Shown in pieces: positions 42,107-53,141 of a stretch of DNA of 64,000 bases (position 1 is its first letter; each line of letters starts with the position of its first letter). The stretch is from Flagellimonas aurea (GTDB lineage Bacteria; Bacteroidota; Bacteroidia; Flavobacteriales; Flavobacteriaceae): assembly GCF_017313785.1 (NCBI RefSeq), contig NZ_JAFLNL010000007.1, positions 1-64,000 of the forward strand, given 5' to 3'. A model generated the notes under the pieces. It was given only the letters and a program-made list of their open reading frames with translations, was not told the origin of the DNA and did no database searches. The position numbers and the translations under genes are program-made.

Positions 42107-44427
42107 AAAGGGTAGCCAATGGCAAAATTCAATGTTGCTTTATTCCCGTTGTTTCCGAAGAAAGGAACATTCCAACGGTCATTTTTTGGTTGATAAGGCA
42201 CTCTAAAAGGTGAGGCCAAATCAAACCGGATCACAAAATTCTGGATGTCCACCCGTAAACCAAAGCCAAATCCGGCAGCAACTTCGTTTAACCAATCCGA
42301 TTCGAATTTACCATCGGTAAACAATGTGTTGGAAGAATTACTGGTCTGCTGGTCATTCTCCAAATCTTCATAATTTCCGGTAAGCCAAACATTCCCGGCA
42401 TCTACAAAAAAGGCACCTTTTAAGTAAGAAAATATAGGGAATCGATATTCCAAGTTGGCTTCCAGTTTCAAATTTCCCGACCTGTCGAAATAATCCGTGG
42501 AGGAATCTTCCGAAACAGCGTTGAAATTTCCTGGTCCTAGCGAACGGATATTGAAAGCCCTAACGCTATATGGTCCCCCGGAGAAAAATTGTTTTACAAA
42601 AGGCAATGTTTCACTATTTCCGTAAGGTACGCCCCACCCGGCGTAAACTCTTGAAACCAGAGTTTGTTCTCTATCCCATCTTAAATAGAAACGAAAATCG
42701 ACATCCATTTTTGCATATTGGGCATATTCGGAACCCAATATGGTGCCCGAACCGCCATCTATCAAACTGAAAAGGTTGCCTGCCAAATCAATATTGGTAG
42801 AGAAAAATATGGGATATTCCTTATCTAAATCGGACACTTCATCATATGTGAAGCCGTAGAGCAGCCCGGCAATAAAACGTTGCTCAAAACTTCTTTGGAG
42901 AAAAGGGTTGTCGTCCAATATTTGTTGAAACTCATCTGTTACCTTGGACAGCCTGGAGTAATTGACGCTTATTGGATCTAACTGGTGATACACATACCGG
43001 TTTTCTTTCCAAGTGTACCCAAAAGAACCGTTTATGGAATTCAGGGTAAACAACTGGCTTCGCCGTAAGTAATCCACCCCTGCAGAGATCTTGGTCTTGG
43101 GAACGGAATACCTGAATTTTTTTGGTGAAAATGGGATGGACCTGGGGAAAATCAAATCGCCTTTTACGCCCCATGCGATGCTGCTTAAATTTGAATTATC
43201 ACCAGAACTCAATTGCGATTCATAGGAAAAATGGGTGGATAGGCTCAAGGTCTCGCCACCGTTGAAGAGGTTTCTGTTGCTATAGGTCAACAATAGTCCC
43301 GGGCCGGTAAATCCGTTGGATTTGGTCACGGCCTGAATTTCTGCCCGCAACGATCGCTTCGTCAATGGGGCCAAATAAATATCTGCCGCGAGGGAGCCGC
43401 CCTTTCCATTGGTCATTGCGGTATCCAGTTCACTATACTGAATATTGACGTACTTATAGCTTCCCAAGGACGAAAGTCTATTACTTGTAACCCTCGAGGT
43501 GTTGGCATTGTACAGGTCTCCCTCTTTGAACAAAATATAGGTTTCCAGCAATTCAGGTTTAAAGTAATACTCGTTTTGTATAAAGTCCGTTCCGTTGACA
43601 TTGGTAATGTTTTGTTTGGACAATGGTAATGTATCGCCCTCGATGGAATAATTTGGATATACCGTTATGGAATCGATGGTATAGGGGATAGCCGTTTTTT
43701 TGGGAGCTTTCTTTTTTAAACGAAGGAATAGATCAAATTTTCGGTTTTTATATTGATTGGTGTCGGCTTCAAAAATGAAAAGATTTGCATTGCTATTATA
43801 GTAGCCCCGCTGTTTTAGATTGAAATCCAATCGTTCCCGTTCCGCTTTCAATAGATCTAGGTCAAAGCGGTCGTCCTTGGATAGTGGTGATTTTTTGACG
43901 ATGTCCGATAGCTCATCATAAATCGGTAAGGAATCCATATCCACTTCATAATTTTCCAGTGTGTAAGGTTCTTGAAGGGTTGCCGTATAGTTGACGGAAG
44001 CACTTTTTTCTTTTAGAATGGTCTCGGAACTGGCCCTACTGTAGAAAAAACCGTTGTTGTCCAGCCGGTTTACTATGAGCTCTTCTACGCGCTCGGGATT
44101 TACTTCAGAAAAATATACAGGTTCTTCGCCAAAGGATTTGTTCAGAAACCTATATATAAAACCGGGCTTTTCCCGCTGTGCTTTGTAATGAAAGAACAAA
44201 CCGGGTTTCATGCCCAGAAATTTGGTGTTTGGATTGGGTTCAATCAAACTGGTCAATTCAACTTTTACCTCCTTTAGCCCTTCCACTTCTCCAATAGTAT
44301 CCAATTCCAGCTCTGCACCGGTGTATAGCCGCTCACCCTCTGGAATGAATTTCTTTATACCGCAAGACTGCGCTAATAGCACTACAAGGCAGTTAAAAAA
44401 TAGATATTTTATGATTTGATGTTTCAA
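42103..44427 (-). CDS. tamL: Translocation and assembly module lipoprotein TamL (BamA/Omp85 family)
   Basis: The 774-residue protein begins MKHQIIKYLFFNCLVVLLAQSC with lipobox Cys22. POTRA-like domains follow, and a C-terminal Omp85 beta-barrel contains FFSGGPYSVRAFNIRSLGPG, the conserved (V/I)RG(F/Y)-type loop region, and LKGAFFVDAGNVW. Bacteroidota have a lipid-anchored TamA relative, TamL, which works with TamB in outer-membrane biogenesis. tamB lies 15 bases upstream on the same strand, supporting the assignment. The chain ends in an aromatic residue (GYPF), as for outer-membrane barrels. Confidence 0.9.
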   Translation of the reverse strand: MKHQIIKYLFFNCLVVLLAQSCGIKKFIPEGERLYTGAELELDTIGEVEGLKEVKVELTSLIEPNPNTKFLGMKPGLFFHYKAQREKPGFIYRFLNKSFGEEPVYFSEVNPERVEELIVNRLDNNGFFYSRASSETILKEKSASVNYTATLQEPYTLENYEVDMDSLPIYDELSDIVKKSPLSKDDRFDLDLLKAERERLDFNLKQRGYYNSNANLFIFEADTNQYKNRKFDLFLRLKKKAPKKTAIPYTIDSITVYPNYSIEGDTLPLSKQNITNVNGTDFIQNEYYFKPELLETYILFKEGDLYNANTSRVTSNRLSSLGSYKYVNIQYSELDTAMTNGKGGSLAADIYLAPLTKRSLRAEIQAVTKSNGFTGPGLLLTYSNRNLFNGGETLSLSTHFSYESQLSSGDNSNLSSIAWGVKGDLIFPRSIPFSPKKFRYSVPKTKISAGVDYLRRSQLFTLNSINGSFGYTWKENRYVYHQLDPISVNYSRLSKVTDEFQQILDDNPFLQRSFEQRFIAGLLYGFTYDEVSDLDKEYPIFFSTNIDLAGNLFSLIDGGSGTILGSEYAQYAKMDVDFRFYLRWDREQTLVSRVYAGWGVPYGNSETLPFVKQFFSGGPYSVRAFNIRSLGPGNFNAVSEDSSTDYFDRSGNLKLEANLEYRFPIFSYLKGAFFVDAGNVWLTGNYEDLENDQQTSNSSNTLFTDGKFESDWLNEVAAGFGFGLRVDIQNFVIRFDLASPFRVPYQPKNDRWNVPFFGNNGNKATLNFAIGYPF

Positions 44428-44442
44428 AAACTAATGTTAGGA

Positions 44443-47400
44443 TTATGGGTTCTTATCGTTGTTATCCTTTTCTCTTGTGTCTTCCTCTTCTTTTTTTGTC
44501 TTTGGTTTGATAGGACTGAACAATTCACTGAATTTGTTGAATTCCCTATCAAAAATAAAGGCAAGTCCGGTCACGATCAATTGGCCATCAATAATATTTT
44601 GGTACTCCTGTCGTCTAAATCCTTTCAATCGATAATTACCTTGTTCATTCAAGAGGTACTCCAAAGTTACATTTCCAATCACAGGTGTGGAAGTTTCGGC
44701 ACTCGATGCACTGCCTTCTACATCTACGGCACTTCCGGCCGAGACTATCACACGGTCGTCAAATAGCTTTTTCTGTGCATTGATGTTCAACTGTGTTCTG
44801 TTCTGTAGCCCATCGCCTTGATTTTCTTGAAAGCTGTCCAAGTCAAAATCCAGTTCCAGTCCGGTATTGCCCAATATTCTGTTGGAAATGGTATTGAGTT
44901 CTCCAGACAGTACTTTGTTTACGTTGTTACGTGCGAGGGCAACGGCACCCCCAGCGCTTCCATCACTTCCAGAGGTGGGATAAAAGCGGTTCAGGGCCAA
45001 TAACGAAAAAACCTGTTTGTTGAGTTCGGATTCTTGCTGATTCAACTGTTGAATGCGTCCGTAAACCCCTCCGCCATAAGCCCCCTGAGCATTTTCGGGC
45101 ATATCCAGGGCGAAGGATATTTCTGGACCTGAGATTTCACCTCCAATTTTCAAATAAACAAAAAAGGTGGAAGCTCTTTGGTACTGATTGGAAACCCCGG
45201 TATCCTGACCATAGCTTATGGATGACATCAATGGTGCTGCGGACGTTTCGATTTCATAGGTAGCGGTCACATCCAGTTTGGCATTATAGGGATCTCCAGA
45301 CCATGTCACACTACTGCCTTCATTTATGGTAAACTCACGGCTTACCAAATTGTAAAGGCTTGTTTTGTAGAACCCAGAACTGAGTTCCAACCTGCCCGAT
45401 AGGCCAATGTCCTGGTTGGGGTCTATATCTAAGTTTAAACTGGCATTGCCAGAGGCCTGTAGCATATCCTGTGTTTTTTCGTCCAAAACGACCTTAAAAA
45501 CAGCATCGTCGGAAATTTCCAGGGTAGTGTTGATATCCATTCCGGCGAATACGGAATCAGGTGTTTCGTTGGAATCCCTTGTTAATATAGCATCGGGATT
45601 TTCTCTGTTGACAAATATCACCACGCCTTCCCTTCCTTGAATTTCATATTGGGCTTGTGGAACTACATAGGTGAGGTCGGTAGCGTCGCCGATCTTGAAA
45701 CTTCCATTGATTATGGGAATCTCTAAATTGCCGGTCACCTCTACATCTGCATCAATTACCGCTGTGCCATATACCAGTTCGTTATCGCCTTTTTTGGAGT
45801 CGAGCGCCTTAAAGTTGTCTGCGGTAACCGATAATTCAAAATCTGGGTTCAAAAGGTCACCAGTTATGATGGAACCATCCAAAACCAATGTGCCCTTGTC
45901 GGCATCGGTAATCCTAAAACTATCGAATGTGATTTCTTCCTCATTCAGATTCAATGTTTGACCATCTATCCCCAAGTTTGTTTTGAAAGCGGACAAGGTG
46001 ATGCCAACATTGTTAAAATTCAATCTTCCTGAGTAGTTTGGTTCGGCCAGTGTACCGTTCACTTTCATGCTGCCCGAAACGTATCCGGACGGATTGGACA
46101 GTTCTTCATTTAAAAATGCTTGAAAAATCTTGGTCTCAAATTTTTGGATATCCAGATCTAAATTTAATTGTGCACCGTTTTCGTTTGCCACGTAATCGCC
46201 TGTCAAAGTTAGGTCGGCGCCTCCGCCAGAGAGTTTTAGGTCAAAATCGTAGTCCGAAAGGGATTTGGAAGACGCATTTAAACTGAGACTTCCCAACGGG
46301 TTCTGCATCAAACGAAAATCCGAGATATCCATTTTGGAAACCAATCCAGTAGCTTCGTAAGGGTTGAGAATCACAAAATTTCCCTGTACCGTTCCTTTTG
46401 CCAGTGCTTCCTCTGGATTCAATAGACTTAGAAAGGTCTGAAGCTGAAAATTTTCGAAAATGATTCCAATATGTTCATTTTCCATTTGGGGAACCGTTGT
46501 GGATACCTCCAGTTTTTGTCCGTTCCGTGTAAGGACCAAGTTCTGAAATTCCGTATATGATTCCGCCATTACAATTTTATTGTCATCTGGGATTTCCCAG
46601 GTTTTTTTGTTCAGTACGAGGTCGTTCGGAGAAATATGTAGGCTCAGCGTATCTTTTTTAAAAATGAGTTTCGAGGCTATGTGCACTATTTGGGTGGTAT
46701 CGTTAATGGAATTAAAGTCCAGCTCCAGTTCTTTGTTCTTTAAACTCCCCTCGATGAAAGTTCTTTTAAGGTTGATGGGGTCGTATTCAAAATTTTTGAG
46801 CCCTGCATAGAAATTCAGGTTGGTCGAATCGCCTTGCAAATCCACTTCAAGACTATCTACAATACTTCCGGCGTACGAAAACTTTGGAACGGATACTTTC
46901 CCGTCCAGTTTTTTGGTCAACGCATTAAACTTGACATCAATGTTCAGTGAATCCAAATCTTCGAAACCGTCCAAGAATACCTTGGAGATGATGGAGGTTG
47001 GTTTTAAGGCCAAATCCAATCTTGCCTCTACATCATCCAGTTTTTCGGAAAGGGTGCTATCCGAGGAAAAATAGTTTTCCAGTTGCTTCTTTAAAGCGGA
47101 GTTAATTCTGTTCAAAGATGCATTCGAATACAAACCGCCATTTAGAAATCCACTCTTTACAGTAGCGTCGGTAATGGAATCTTCTACACGAGCATTCAAT
47201 ACTATGGGTTCAATTTGATATTGTTTATTGTCCGCGACCGCAATCCCATTTTTAACAGCCGCTTCAACCGTATATTTCTTTGAATTTCCTTTGTAAGAAC
47301 CTTCAATATCGGCTGCAACTTTTATATTCTTTGTGGTGAAACCCAATTTTTGGAGGTCGGCACCGATGATGTTGGTGGTAAAAGTTATGTTGTTGCTTTC

Positions 47401-49431
47401 TGAGGTAAAATCGATAAGGGTGTTGGATTTCAAATTCAAGTTTTCGTCTTCCATAGAAAGAGAAATATCCCCTGTACCATTTGTCAGTTCACCCTTGATA
47501 GCGATGTCCTTGTAATTATATTCTTGGAATTCAAATTGGGCGATGGTACCATCCACTTGGGCATCCAAATTCGCCAACTCTGTTCCAGAACCGGACCCCT
47601 GAATTTTTAACGAAATAGAACCAAGTTGATTATTTTGAAGAATTGCCCCCAATTGAAGACTATCTGTGGAAATGGTTCCATTAAATTTTTTGGTTTCCCC
47701 AAGTTGTGCAGAAGCATCCAATGCTATTTGTCCCTCTTGAATTTTTAAAATGGTATTGGTTCGGAATGATTCAAGGTCACCTTTTAGCGTACCGGTCAAT
47801 GCAATAGTTTCTGGAATCTTAATTGATAGACTATCGGAAGGTAAAAATTGTTGAAGGCTTTCTTTCGATGACCGAACGTCCAAGTTATCCAAATCGTAGG
47901 AAAGGGTTTCCATTTGTGTAACGTTGAAAAGGCTTCCTTCCAATTTCAAAGAGGTGGATGGTCCCCATCGTAGTTCCGACTCAAAATCATCTACTTTTTG
48001 CAAATTTCCGCTTGCCCGAACGTATCCCGTAATCGGATTCTTGGACAACGTATTCAGGGAGGTGTTTTTTTGTAATTCGGGAGAAAAGCGCAGAAAATCC
48101 GAAGGATTCAGGCTCAATTGTGACAATACCAACTGTAGACTGCTATTTTCTGGATTGTTCATTGCCAAATCCAAGGATTCGTAGCGTATGTCAGCATTGG
48201 CATTGAGACTACTCTGGTTTAATCGTAGGGCCAAATTTGAAATAACCGCTTTATTGTCCGTAATGAATGCTCCGAAGCCCAATTGTTTTAGGCCGATACC
48301 AGAACTTTCCCGGAAACTGAACGCTTCGAGTTCAATAGCCAAGTCCGAAGGAGCGTAGTTCAAATCATCCGCTTTGAAAGTAAGTTCGTTGATGGTAAAG
48401 GCATTCGGGTTAAAAATGGAATCGTTTTGCTTTGCGCCATTTCTCGTAAAACGTAAGGTGTTGGATTCTAAATCCAGTTGATTGGCCTGTAATTCCAGTT
48501 CCGGCCATTGAAAAGCGGTATTCTGTTCTGGATTTTTGACGGTATCATTGGTCTGATTTAAACTTAATACAATGTTGGAGTTCTTTAGCGCCATTTCATC
48601 CGTTTTGTAACTATTTTTGGAAACGTCAACTGCAAGCTCTGTCAAATCAAATTCGGATAATTTCAACTGGCTCCGGATTCCATTTGGGTCTGAATTATAA
48701 ACAAGATTTACCTCTTCCAACCGAATGCCATCAATGGAAATTTTGGGTGGGGTCGAGGTTGAAGTATCATCAGAAGTTGGAGGGGCATGGGTCTGCTCGT
48801 AATACAATTGACTGTTCTTCAAAACAAAATCATTTATTCCAAAATTCATTTCGTCAAGGTCGAATTCGGTGACTTCAATCTCAAGTTCACCTAGGTTCAC
48901 TTTGATTTTGGTTCCCAAATAGGTGTCATTATACCGCACTTTCCAATCGGTAAATTGGAAATCACCCAGCGAAATCGACATGGGTTCAGAAACCGAAGTA
49001 GTATCCGAAGTGGCAAAGGCCTCCATCAGAAAGGCAAAATTGAAACTTTCAGGGTCGGTGCCCCGACGTATATTGGCAACTAATTTTTTGGCGTCAACAT
49101 CGTCAATGGAAAGTTCATTTTTAACGAGCAAAGGATAAATGGGAAGGTCCATCTGAATTTCTTGGGAGTAGAGAAGGGTATCCCCCTGTTTATCTTCCAA
49201 GTATATTCCCTCTGCCATAATGTTTCCGGAAAAGGTGATAAAAACCCTTTCTACCTCGACCTTGGTGTTTGTTTTACTGGATACGTAATCCGTGATTTTC
49301 GAAACAATGAGGTTTTGCGCCCACGGCGTTCGGATGATCACCACCAAAATAATGAACAATGTCAACAAAACAAGAATGCTTTTCCCGATTAATCTCAGGA
49401 TTTTTTTCCGGTTCCACTTTTTATCCTTCAT
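44443..49431 (-). CDS. tamB: Translocation and assembly module protein TamB
   Basis: This 1662-residue protein has an N-terminal inner-membrane anchor (ILRLIGKSILVLLTLFIILVV) and then a long repetitive beta-strand body (AsmA-like/beta-taco repeats). It ends with the conserved TamB domain (LSGRLELSSGFYKTSLYN, then GNTGLELDFDLDSFQEN and LEYLLNEQGNYRLKGFR). TamB spans the periplasm and cooperates with the Omp85 partner, and the family is implicated in outer-membrane protein assembly and phospholipid transport. tamL follows directly. I start at MKDKKWNRKK (49431); an ATG three codons earlier is also possible. Confidence 0.92.
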   Translation of the reverse strand: MKDKKWNRKKILRLIGKSILVLLTLFIILVVIIRTPWAQNLIVSKITDYVSSKTNTKVEVERVFITFSGNIMAEGIYLEDKQGDTLLYSQEIQMDLPIYPLLVKNELSIDDVDAKKLVANIRRGTDPESFNFAFLMEAFATSDTTSVSEPMSISLGDFQFTDWKVRYNDTYLGTKIKVNLGELEIEVTEFDLDEMNFGINDFVLKNSQLYYEQTHAPPTSDDTSTSTPPKISIDGIRLEEVNLVYNSDPNGIRSQLKLSEFDLTELAVDVSKNSYKTDEMALKNSNIVLSLNQTNDTVKNPEQNTAFQWPELELQANQLDLESNTLRFTRNGAKQNDSIFNPNAFTINELTFKADDLNYAPSDLAIELEAFSFRESSGIGLKQLGFGAFITDNKAVISNLALRLNQSSLNANADIRYESLDLAMNNPENSSLQLVLSQLSLNPSDFLRFSPELQKNTSLNTLSKNPITGYVRASGNLQKVDDFESELRWGPSTSLKLEGSLFNVTQMETLSYDLDNLDVRSSKESLQQFLPSDSLSIKIPETIALTGTLKGDLESFRTNTILKIQEGQIALDASAQLGETKKFNGTISTDSLQLGAILQNNQLGSISLKIQGSGSGTELANLDAQVDGTIAQFEFQEYNYKDIAIKGELTNGTGDISLSMEDENLNLKSNTLIDFTSESNNITFTTNIIGADLQKLGFTTKNIKVAADIEGSYKGNSKKYTVEAAVKNGIAVADNKQYQIEPIVLNARVEDSITDATVKSGFLNGGLYSNASLNRINSALKKQLENYFSSDSTLSEKLDDVEARLDLALKPTSIISKVFLDGFEDLDSLNIDVKFNALTKKLDGKVSVPKFSYAGSIVDSLEVDLQGDSTNLNFYAGLKNFEYDPINLKRTFIEGSLKNKELELDFNSINDTTQIVHIASKLIFKKDTLSLHISPNDLVLNKKTWEIPDDNKIVMAESYTEFQNLVLTRNGQKLEVSTTVPQMENEHIGIIFENFQLQTFLSLLNPEEALAKGTVQGNFVILNPYEATGLVSKMDISDFRLMQNPLGSLSLNASSKSLSDYDFDLKLSGGGADLTLTGDYVANENGAQLNLDLDIQKFETKIFQAFLNEELSNPSGYVSGSMKVNGTLAEPNYSGRLNFNNVGITLSAFKTNLGIDGQTLNLNEEEITFDSFRITDADKGTLVLDGSIITGDLLNPDFELSVTADNFKALDSKKGDNELVYGTAVIDADVEVTGNLEIPIINGSFKIGDATDLTYVVPQAQYEIQGREGVVIFVNRENPDAILTRDSNETPDSVFAGMDINTTLEISDDAVFKVVLDEKTQDMLQASGNASLNLDIDPNQDIGLSGRLELSSGFYKTSLYNLVSREFTINEGSSVTWSGDPYNAKLDVTATYEIETSAAPLMSSISYGQDTGVSNQYQRASTFFVYLKIGGEISGPEISFALDMPENAQGAYGGGVYGRIQQLNQQESELNKQVFSLLALNRFYPTSGSDGSAGGAVALARNNVNKVLSGELNTISNRILGNTGLELDFDLDSFQENQGDGLQNRTQLNINAQKKLFDDRVIVSAGSAVDVEGSASSAETSTPVIGNVTLEYLLNEQGNYRLKGFRRQEYQNIIDGQLIVTGLAFIFDREFNKFSELFSPIKPKTKKEEEDTREKDNNDKNP

Positions 49432-49572
49432 ACATACCAAATCGGAGCGATTGCATCACTTTTATTTTACAAATCGTCAGAAACACCTTGTAAAGATAGG
49501 ATAGTGCTATGTAAGAAGGATGCTGAAACGGGATAAAGAATATCTCGATAGCATCAACTGTCGGCTAAAAAA

Positions 49573-50673
49573 TTATAGATTCTTAACCTGAAGCTTGTGG
49601 AAACTATCCGCTTGTAAGCGTAACAGCTCTTCTGCCTTTTGCTTTTTGTAGCGGTACAGTTCTTCTTCGTTTTTGATGTCGGCATAGATTTGCTGATTGA
49701 GTTCCCCATCGGTGGCCATAAGCAATTTACGTTGTTCCACTTTTTGGGTGACCCAAGTTGCCACTACGCTTTCCTGCTCTTCGAATTTGTAGTCGTATTC
49801 CCCTTTTGGCGCCAATAATTTGGCTATGATCGGAGCTGTTTCTATGGCCAAGAACAACAAAAAGATAAAGAAAGAAGGAAACCAGGGCAATTTGCCCAAC
49901 GCATTGATGCGTGCCATCAGTCCGTCAAAACCATCAATAATGGGCTGTGAATCGGCCACTGCAGTATCGTAATCGGTTTGAAGGGCCGCAATCTGGGCCT
50001 CGATATTCTCGATTTTATCGGCGTTCGTTTCTTTTAAGGTATTGAGCTCCGCCAGAGCCGCATCGTGCTTTTCACGTTTCTCCTTGTACACGGGGCCTTT
50101 GCCCAAAAGTCCTGTTCCCGCTCTGCCTTCGGCTTCGGAAATGTAGGTATCGTAGAGCGCGTTGGTCTCTGTTTCTTTGGTAGCAACCTCATTCTTCAGG
50201 TTGGCGATATCTTGGTTAAGGCTTTCAATTTTTGGAGTGTACTGGAGGGCCAATTGTTCCTTGTTGTTCAAGGTCAAGGCATTTTTTTCTTCCAAGAGCA
50301 CCTGATTGATCTCTTTTTCAAAAATCTTCATCTCCAAGGGCTTGGAAATCACCACGGCGATGATCAAAGCCAAAACAATTCGCGGAGCCGCTTGGAGCAG
50401 TTCTCCCTTAAAATTGTCCCGCTTTTTGATGGTGGACACAATATATCTATCCAAATTAAAAATGAGCAGACCCCATATCAGTCCAAAGAAAACAGCGATA
50501 TATATGTTGTCGAAAACCGTGTAAAGAGCATAGCCCGATGCAATAAATGCCATTACGGCGGTAAAGAATACGGTAGCGCCGATGCCAGCGTATTTGTTGC
50601 GTTCCCCATTGGAACAAGTCTCTAAAATTTGGGTGTCGGCTCCCGAGCAGAAAATAAAAAAGCGTTGTAGCAT
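49573..50673 (-). CDS. DUF4407 membrane protein
   Basis: The 366-residue protein has three hydrophobic segments in the first 110 residues (GIGATVFFTAVMAFIASGYA, IAVFFGLIWGLLIF, IVLALIIAVVIS). A long coiled-coil-like periplasmic or cytoplasmic region follows (about 130-245), then another membrane helix (FPSFFIFLLFLAIETAPIIAKLL) and a charged tail. This matches DUF4407, a family widespread in Bacteroidota of unknown role. It is monocistronic, shielded from the upstream M56 gene by a terminator. Confidence 0.88.
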   Translation of the reverse strand: MLQRFFIFCSGADTQILETCSNGERNKYAGIGATVFFTAVMAFIASGYALYTVFDNIYIAVFFGLIWGLLIFNLDRYIVSTIKKRDNFKGELLQAAPRIVLALIIAVVISKPLEMKIFEKEINQVLLEEKNALTLNNKEQLALQYTPKIESLNQDIANLKNEVATKETETNALYDTYISEAEGRAGTGLLGKGPVYKEKREKHDAALAELNTLKETNADKIENIEAQIAALQTDYDTAVADSQPIIDGFDGLMARINALGKLPWFPSFFIFLLFLAIETAPIIAKLLAPKGEYDYKFEEQESVVATWVTQKVEQRKLLMATDGELNQQIYADIKNEEELYRYKKQKAEELLRLQADSFHKLQVKNL

Positions 50674-50732
50674 AGCGTGTTCTCTTTGATTGATAGATTA
50701 TTAGAACGCAGTTTTTATGGATTTGTTACATA

Positions 50733-50756
50733 AAAAGCCCCAATTAAGGGGCTTTT
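50733..50756 (-). terminator. Terminator of the second M56 gene
   Basis: AAAAGCCCC-AATTA-GGGGCTTTT is a near-perfect hairpin with flanking A- and T-runs, placed 22 bases after the M56 stop on the minus strand. Confidence 0.85.
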
Positions 50757-50778
50757 AACATTGTATGGATAACAGGGT

Positions 50779-53139
50779 CTAGTTGTCTATTTCAATAGGG
50801 TCTACCGACAGCTTGACTATCGGGTTGTCGCCCTTGGTGCCCCTGATGTCAATATTGATTTTATTGTTTTTCTGAACGGTTCGCATTGCTTCTTTGGCGG
50901 ATATTTCCTTGCCGTTCAAAGTAAAGGTTGCTCCCTTGTCCGCCATCTCCTTGATGTGCTCCAACGGTGATTTTGGCGCAGGCGGTGCAGGGGGCATTTG
51001 AGGAGCGGGAGTACTCACTTCCTTCACTTCTGTGGTACTTAAGGGGGATTTTGGAGGTTCTGGTTCTCCAATTGCAGGTGGTGCTGGCGGTGGCGGTGGA
51101 AAATCAGGGAACGGTTCGGCATCGTTACGTTGTTTCTCGGACATTTTCCCATAAATGGTTTTTAGGCGCATTACCTCATCTTTTTTGATGATCATATGGT
51201 TTCTGTCCATTGCATTGTACTTTTTGGCCAATGTGTTGTATTCTTTCATTTCTTCCCGAGTGGCACTGCTTTGACCGAGCATTTTTGGCCCCACAATATT
51301 TATGGTCGCGGAACCGTATTCTTCAAAAATACCATCCACTTTTTGGATAACATCTTTTGGGGTGGTTGCCTCAGCATTTATAATCGAACGGATAGTTTTT
51401 TTCCTTTCTTCAAAGGAAAGGTGGTCATTGATTTTTGCGAGCTCACCTTTTAAATCTTCCAACGGGACTATTTTGTTTTGGAATAGCAGCTTGCCATTTT
51501 TATTGATGTGGATTTCAATGGGATTTATGGTTTTTTGGCCATCATTTTGGGTTTGTTCGGTAGTGTAAATTGCATATTTGGCCTTGCTTCCAGGTCCCAA
51601 TGGGGTCATACCCATTATTTGGTTTCTCTTGATAAGGTTGTTCAATGTTTTGGCAGGTACAATGGTTTCATCGTCAACCAGAACCAAATCATTCTTGGAG
51701 TTTAGTCTAATCCAACTATCGCTCAAAAGATAGAAACCTTCATCCAATTGTAAGAATACATTTTGGTTGCCCTTTTTAGATGCTTCTATTTTTTTGGCCA
51801 AAACAAAGTCTTTTTTAACCTCGGGATAATTGGTCAATATAGTTTCATAATCAAGATTTTTTACATTAGGAACTAGGGACGATAGCTGCCTTGTGTTTGA
51901 TTCGTTTTGTTGTAAACCAATATAGATAGCAGAACTAATTTTACCTTGTAAATTTCCCCAATGCTGTATTCGAGTTAGGGAATTGTAACCTTCTTTTACC
52001 ACATTGAAATCAAAAAATATTTCACCTGAACTAGAAACTTGAAATTCAATATTGTAATATCCGTTGTTGTCGGTTTTTGCAAGTGTACTTCCTTCGGAAT
52101 CAGTAATAATGGCATTTTCCAGTGGCGATAAGGTTTCTGAATCTAATATAAGACCTGCTAATTGAATAGATCTTGAGGAAATCCCATCTGTGGACTCAAA
52201 ACTTTTGTTTTCTGGGTACAAGGATGTTTCTGTTAACTCGACAGGCGTGGTACGGGTTATTGTTTTCGTCTCACTAAACCCAAATAATAATAGGGCCGTA
52301 AGTGGCAAGAGCAATAGGCTCCTGAGTACAAATGATGTTTTTGATGTTTTTGTTTTCATGACTGTAAAACGTTTTTTGATTGATGAATAATTGATGGCAT
52401 TTGCGATGCCGACCGACTGATGATTTTCAATGCCGTTTGATAAGTACGACAGCAAAGTATTTTGATATTGTGAATAATCATAGCTCTTTTTGATCACCGC
52501 TTTGTCCGCTAAAAACTCATGGTTCAGCTTTATGGACGATTTAAAAAGGTAGATCAACGGATTGAACCATAGCATGACTTGGGCCAATTCTATAAAAAGG
52601 ATATCCAAGCTATGCTTTTGTTTGGCATGGGTCTCCTCATGCAGCAAGACTTCTTGTGGGATGTTGCCTTCCTGGTGCTGTTTTTGGTTTAAGAAGATGA
52701 AGTTGAAAAATGTGTGTGGGGGCAAAGCTTGTTTCAAAAGCACCTTGGTGACAAAATTTTCCTTGAACTTGGGATTCTTTTTGATGCGTAGACGTATTCG
52801 TAAAAGATTTGCCATAAAACGCAGTCCAAACCCAATAACGCCCAATCCATAAATTATCCACAGCAAAAGTTGCCAATCAAAAACTGAGGTTTGTGGAATT
52901 GGCTGTTCAATTGTTACGGCAGCTCCTTGCTCCATCATAGGAGAAAATGCACTTGTGTTTGGCTGCACGGTTTCGATATATTCAACAAATACCAGATTGG
53001 GGATAATAAGCGAAGCAATAAGTGCTCCTAAAAGAAAGTAGCGCTTAAAATGGTGTATGCTTTCCCTTTCCAACATTAGTTTGTAGAACACCAGAAAAAT
53101 GGTCAGGCAGGCTGTGGATTTTAAAAGGAAGACCAACAT
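50779..53139 (-). CDS. M56 (BlaR1-like) membrane metallopeptidase with long C-terminal tail
   Basis: The 786-residue protein has membrane helices near 5-22, 35-52 and 90-112 and the zinc motif HEETH (167-171) with LNHEFLADKAVIK downstream. A further membrane helix at about 285-303 is followed by a carboxypeptidase-regulatory-like beta-sandwich (LAGLILDSETLSPLENAIIT). Another segment has a 'GKTNI/LNGKEIS'-type repeat, then a Pro-rich stretch (FPPPPPAPPAIGEPEPP). The tail differs entirely from that of the paralogue at 30884, which has TonB domains. It starts two bases after its BlaI-type repressor gene. Confidence 0.88.
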   Translation of the reverse strand: MLVFLLKSTACLTIFLVFYKLMLERESIHHFKRYFLLGALIASLIIPNLVFVEYIETVQPNTSAFSPMMEQGAAVTIEQPIPQTSVFDWQLLLWIIYGLGVIGFGLRFMANLLRIRLRIKKNPKFKENFVTKVLLKQALPPHTFFNFIFLNQKQHQEGNIPQEVLLHEETHAKQKHSLDILFIELAQVMLWFNPLIYLFKSSIKLNHEFLADKAVIKKSYDYSQYQNTLLSYLSNGIENHQSVGIANAINYSSIKKRFTVMKTKTSKTSFVLRSLLLLPLTALLLFGFSETKTITRTTPVELTETSLYPENKSFESTDGISSRSIQLAGLILDSETLSPLENAIITDSEGSTLAKTDNNGYYNIEFQVSSSGEIFFDFNVVKEGYNSLTRIQHWGNLQGKISSAIYIGLQQNESNTRQLSSLVPNVKNLDYETILTNYPEVKKDFVLAKKIEASKKGNQNVFLQLDEGFYLLSDSWIRLNSKNDLVLVDDETIVPAKTLNNLIKRNQIMGMTPLGPGSKAKYAIYTTEQTQNDGQKTINPIEIHINKNGKLLFQNKIVPLEDLKGELAKINDHLSFEERKKTIRSIINAEATTPKDVIQKVDGIFEEYGSATINIVGPKMLGQSSATREEMKEYNTLAKKYNAMDRNHMIIKKDEVMRLKTIYGKMSEKQRNDAEPFPDFPPPPPAPPAIGEPEPPKSPLSTTEVKEVSTPAPQMPPAPPAPKSPLEHIKEMADKGATFTLNGKEISAKEAMRTVQKNNKINIDIRGTKGDNPIVKLSVDPIEIDN

Positions 53140-53141
53140 AA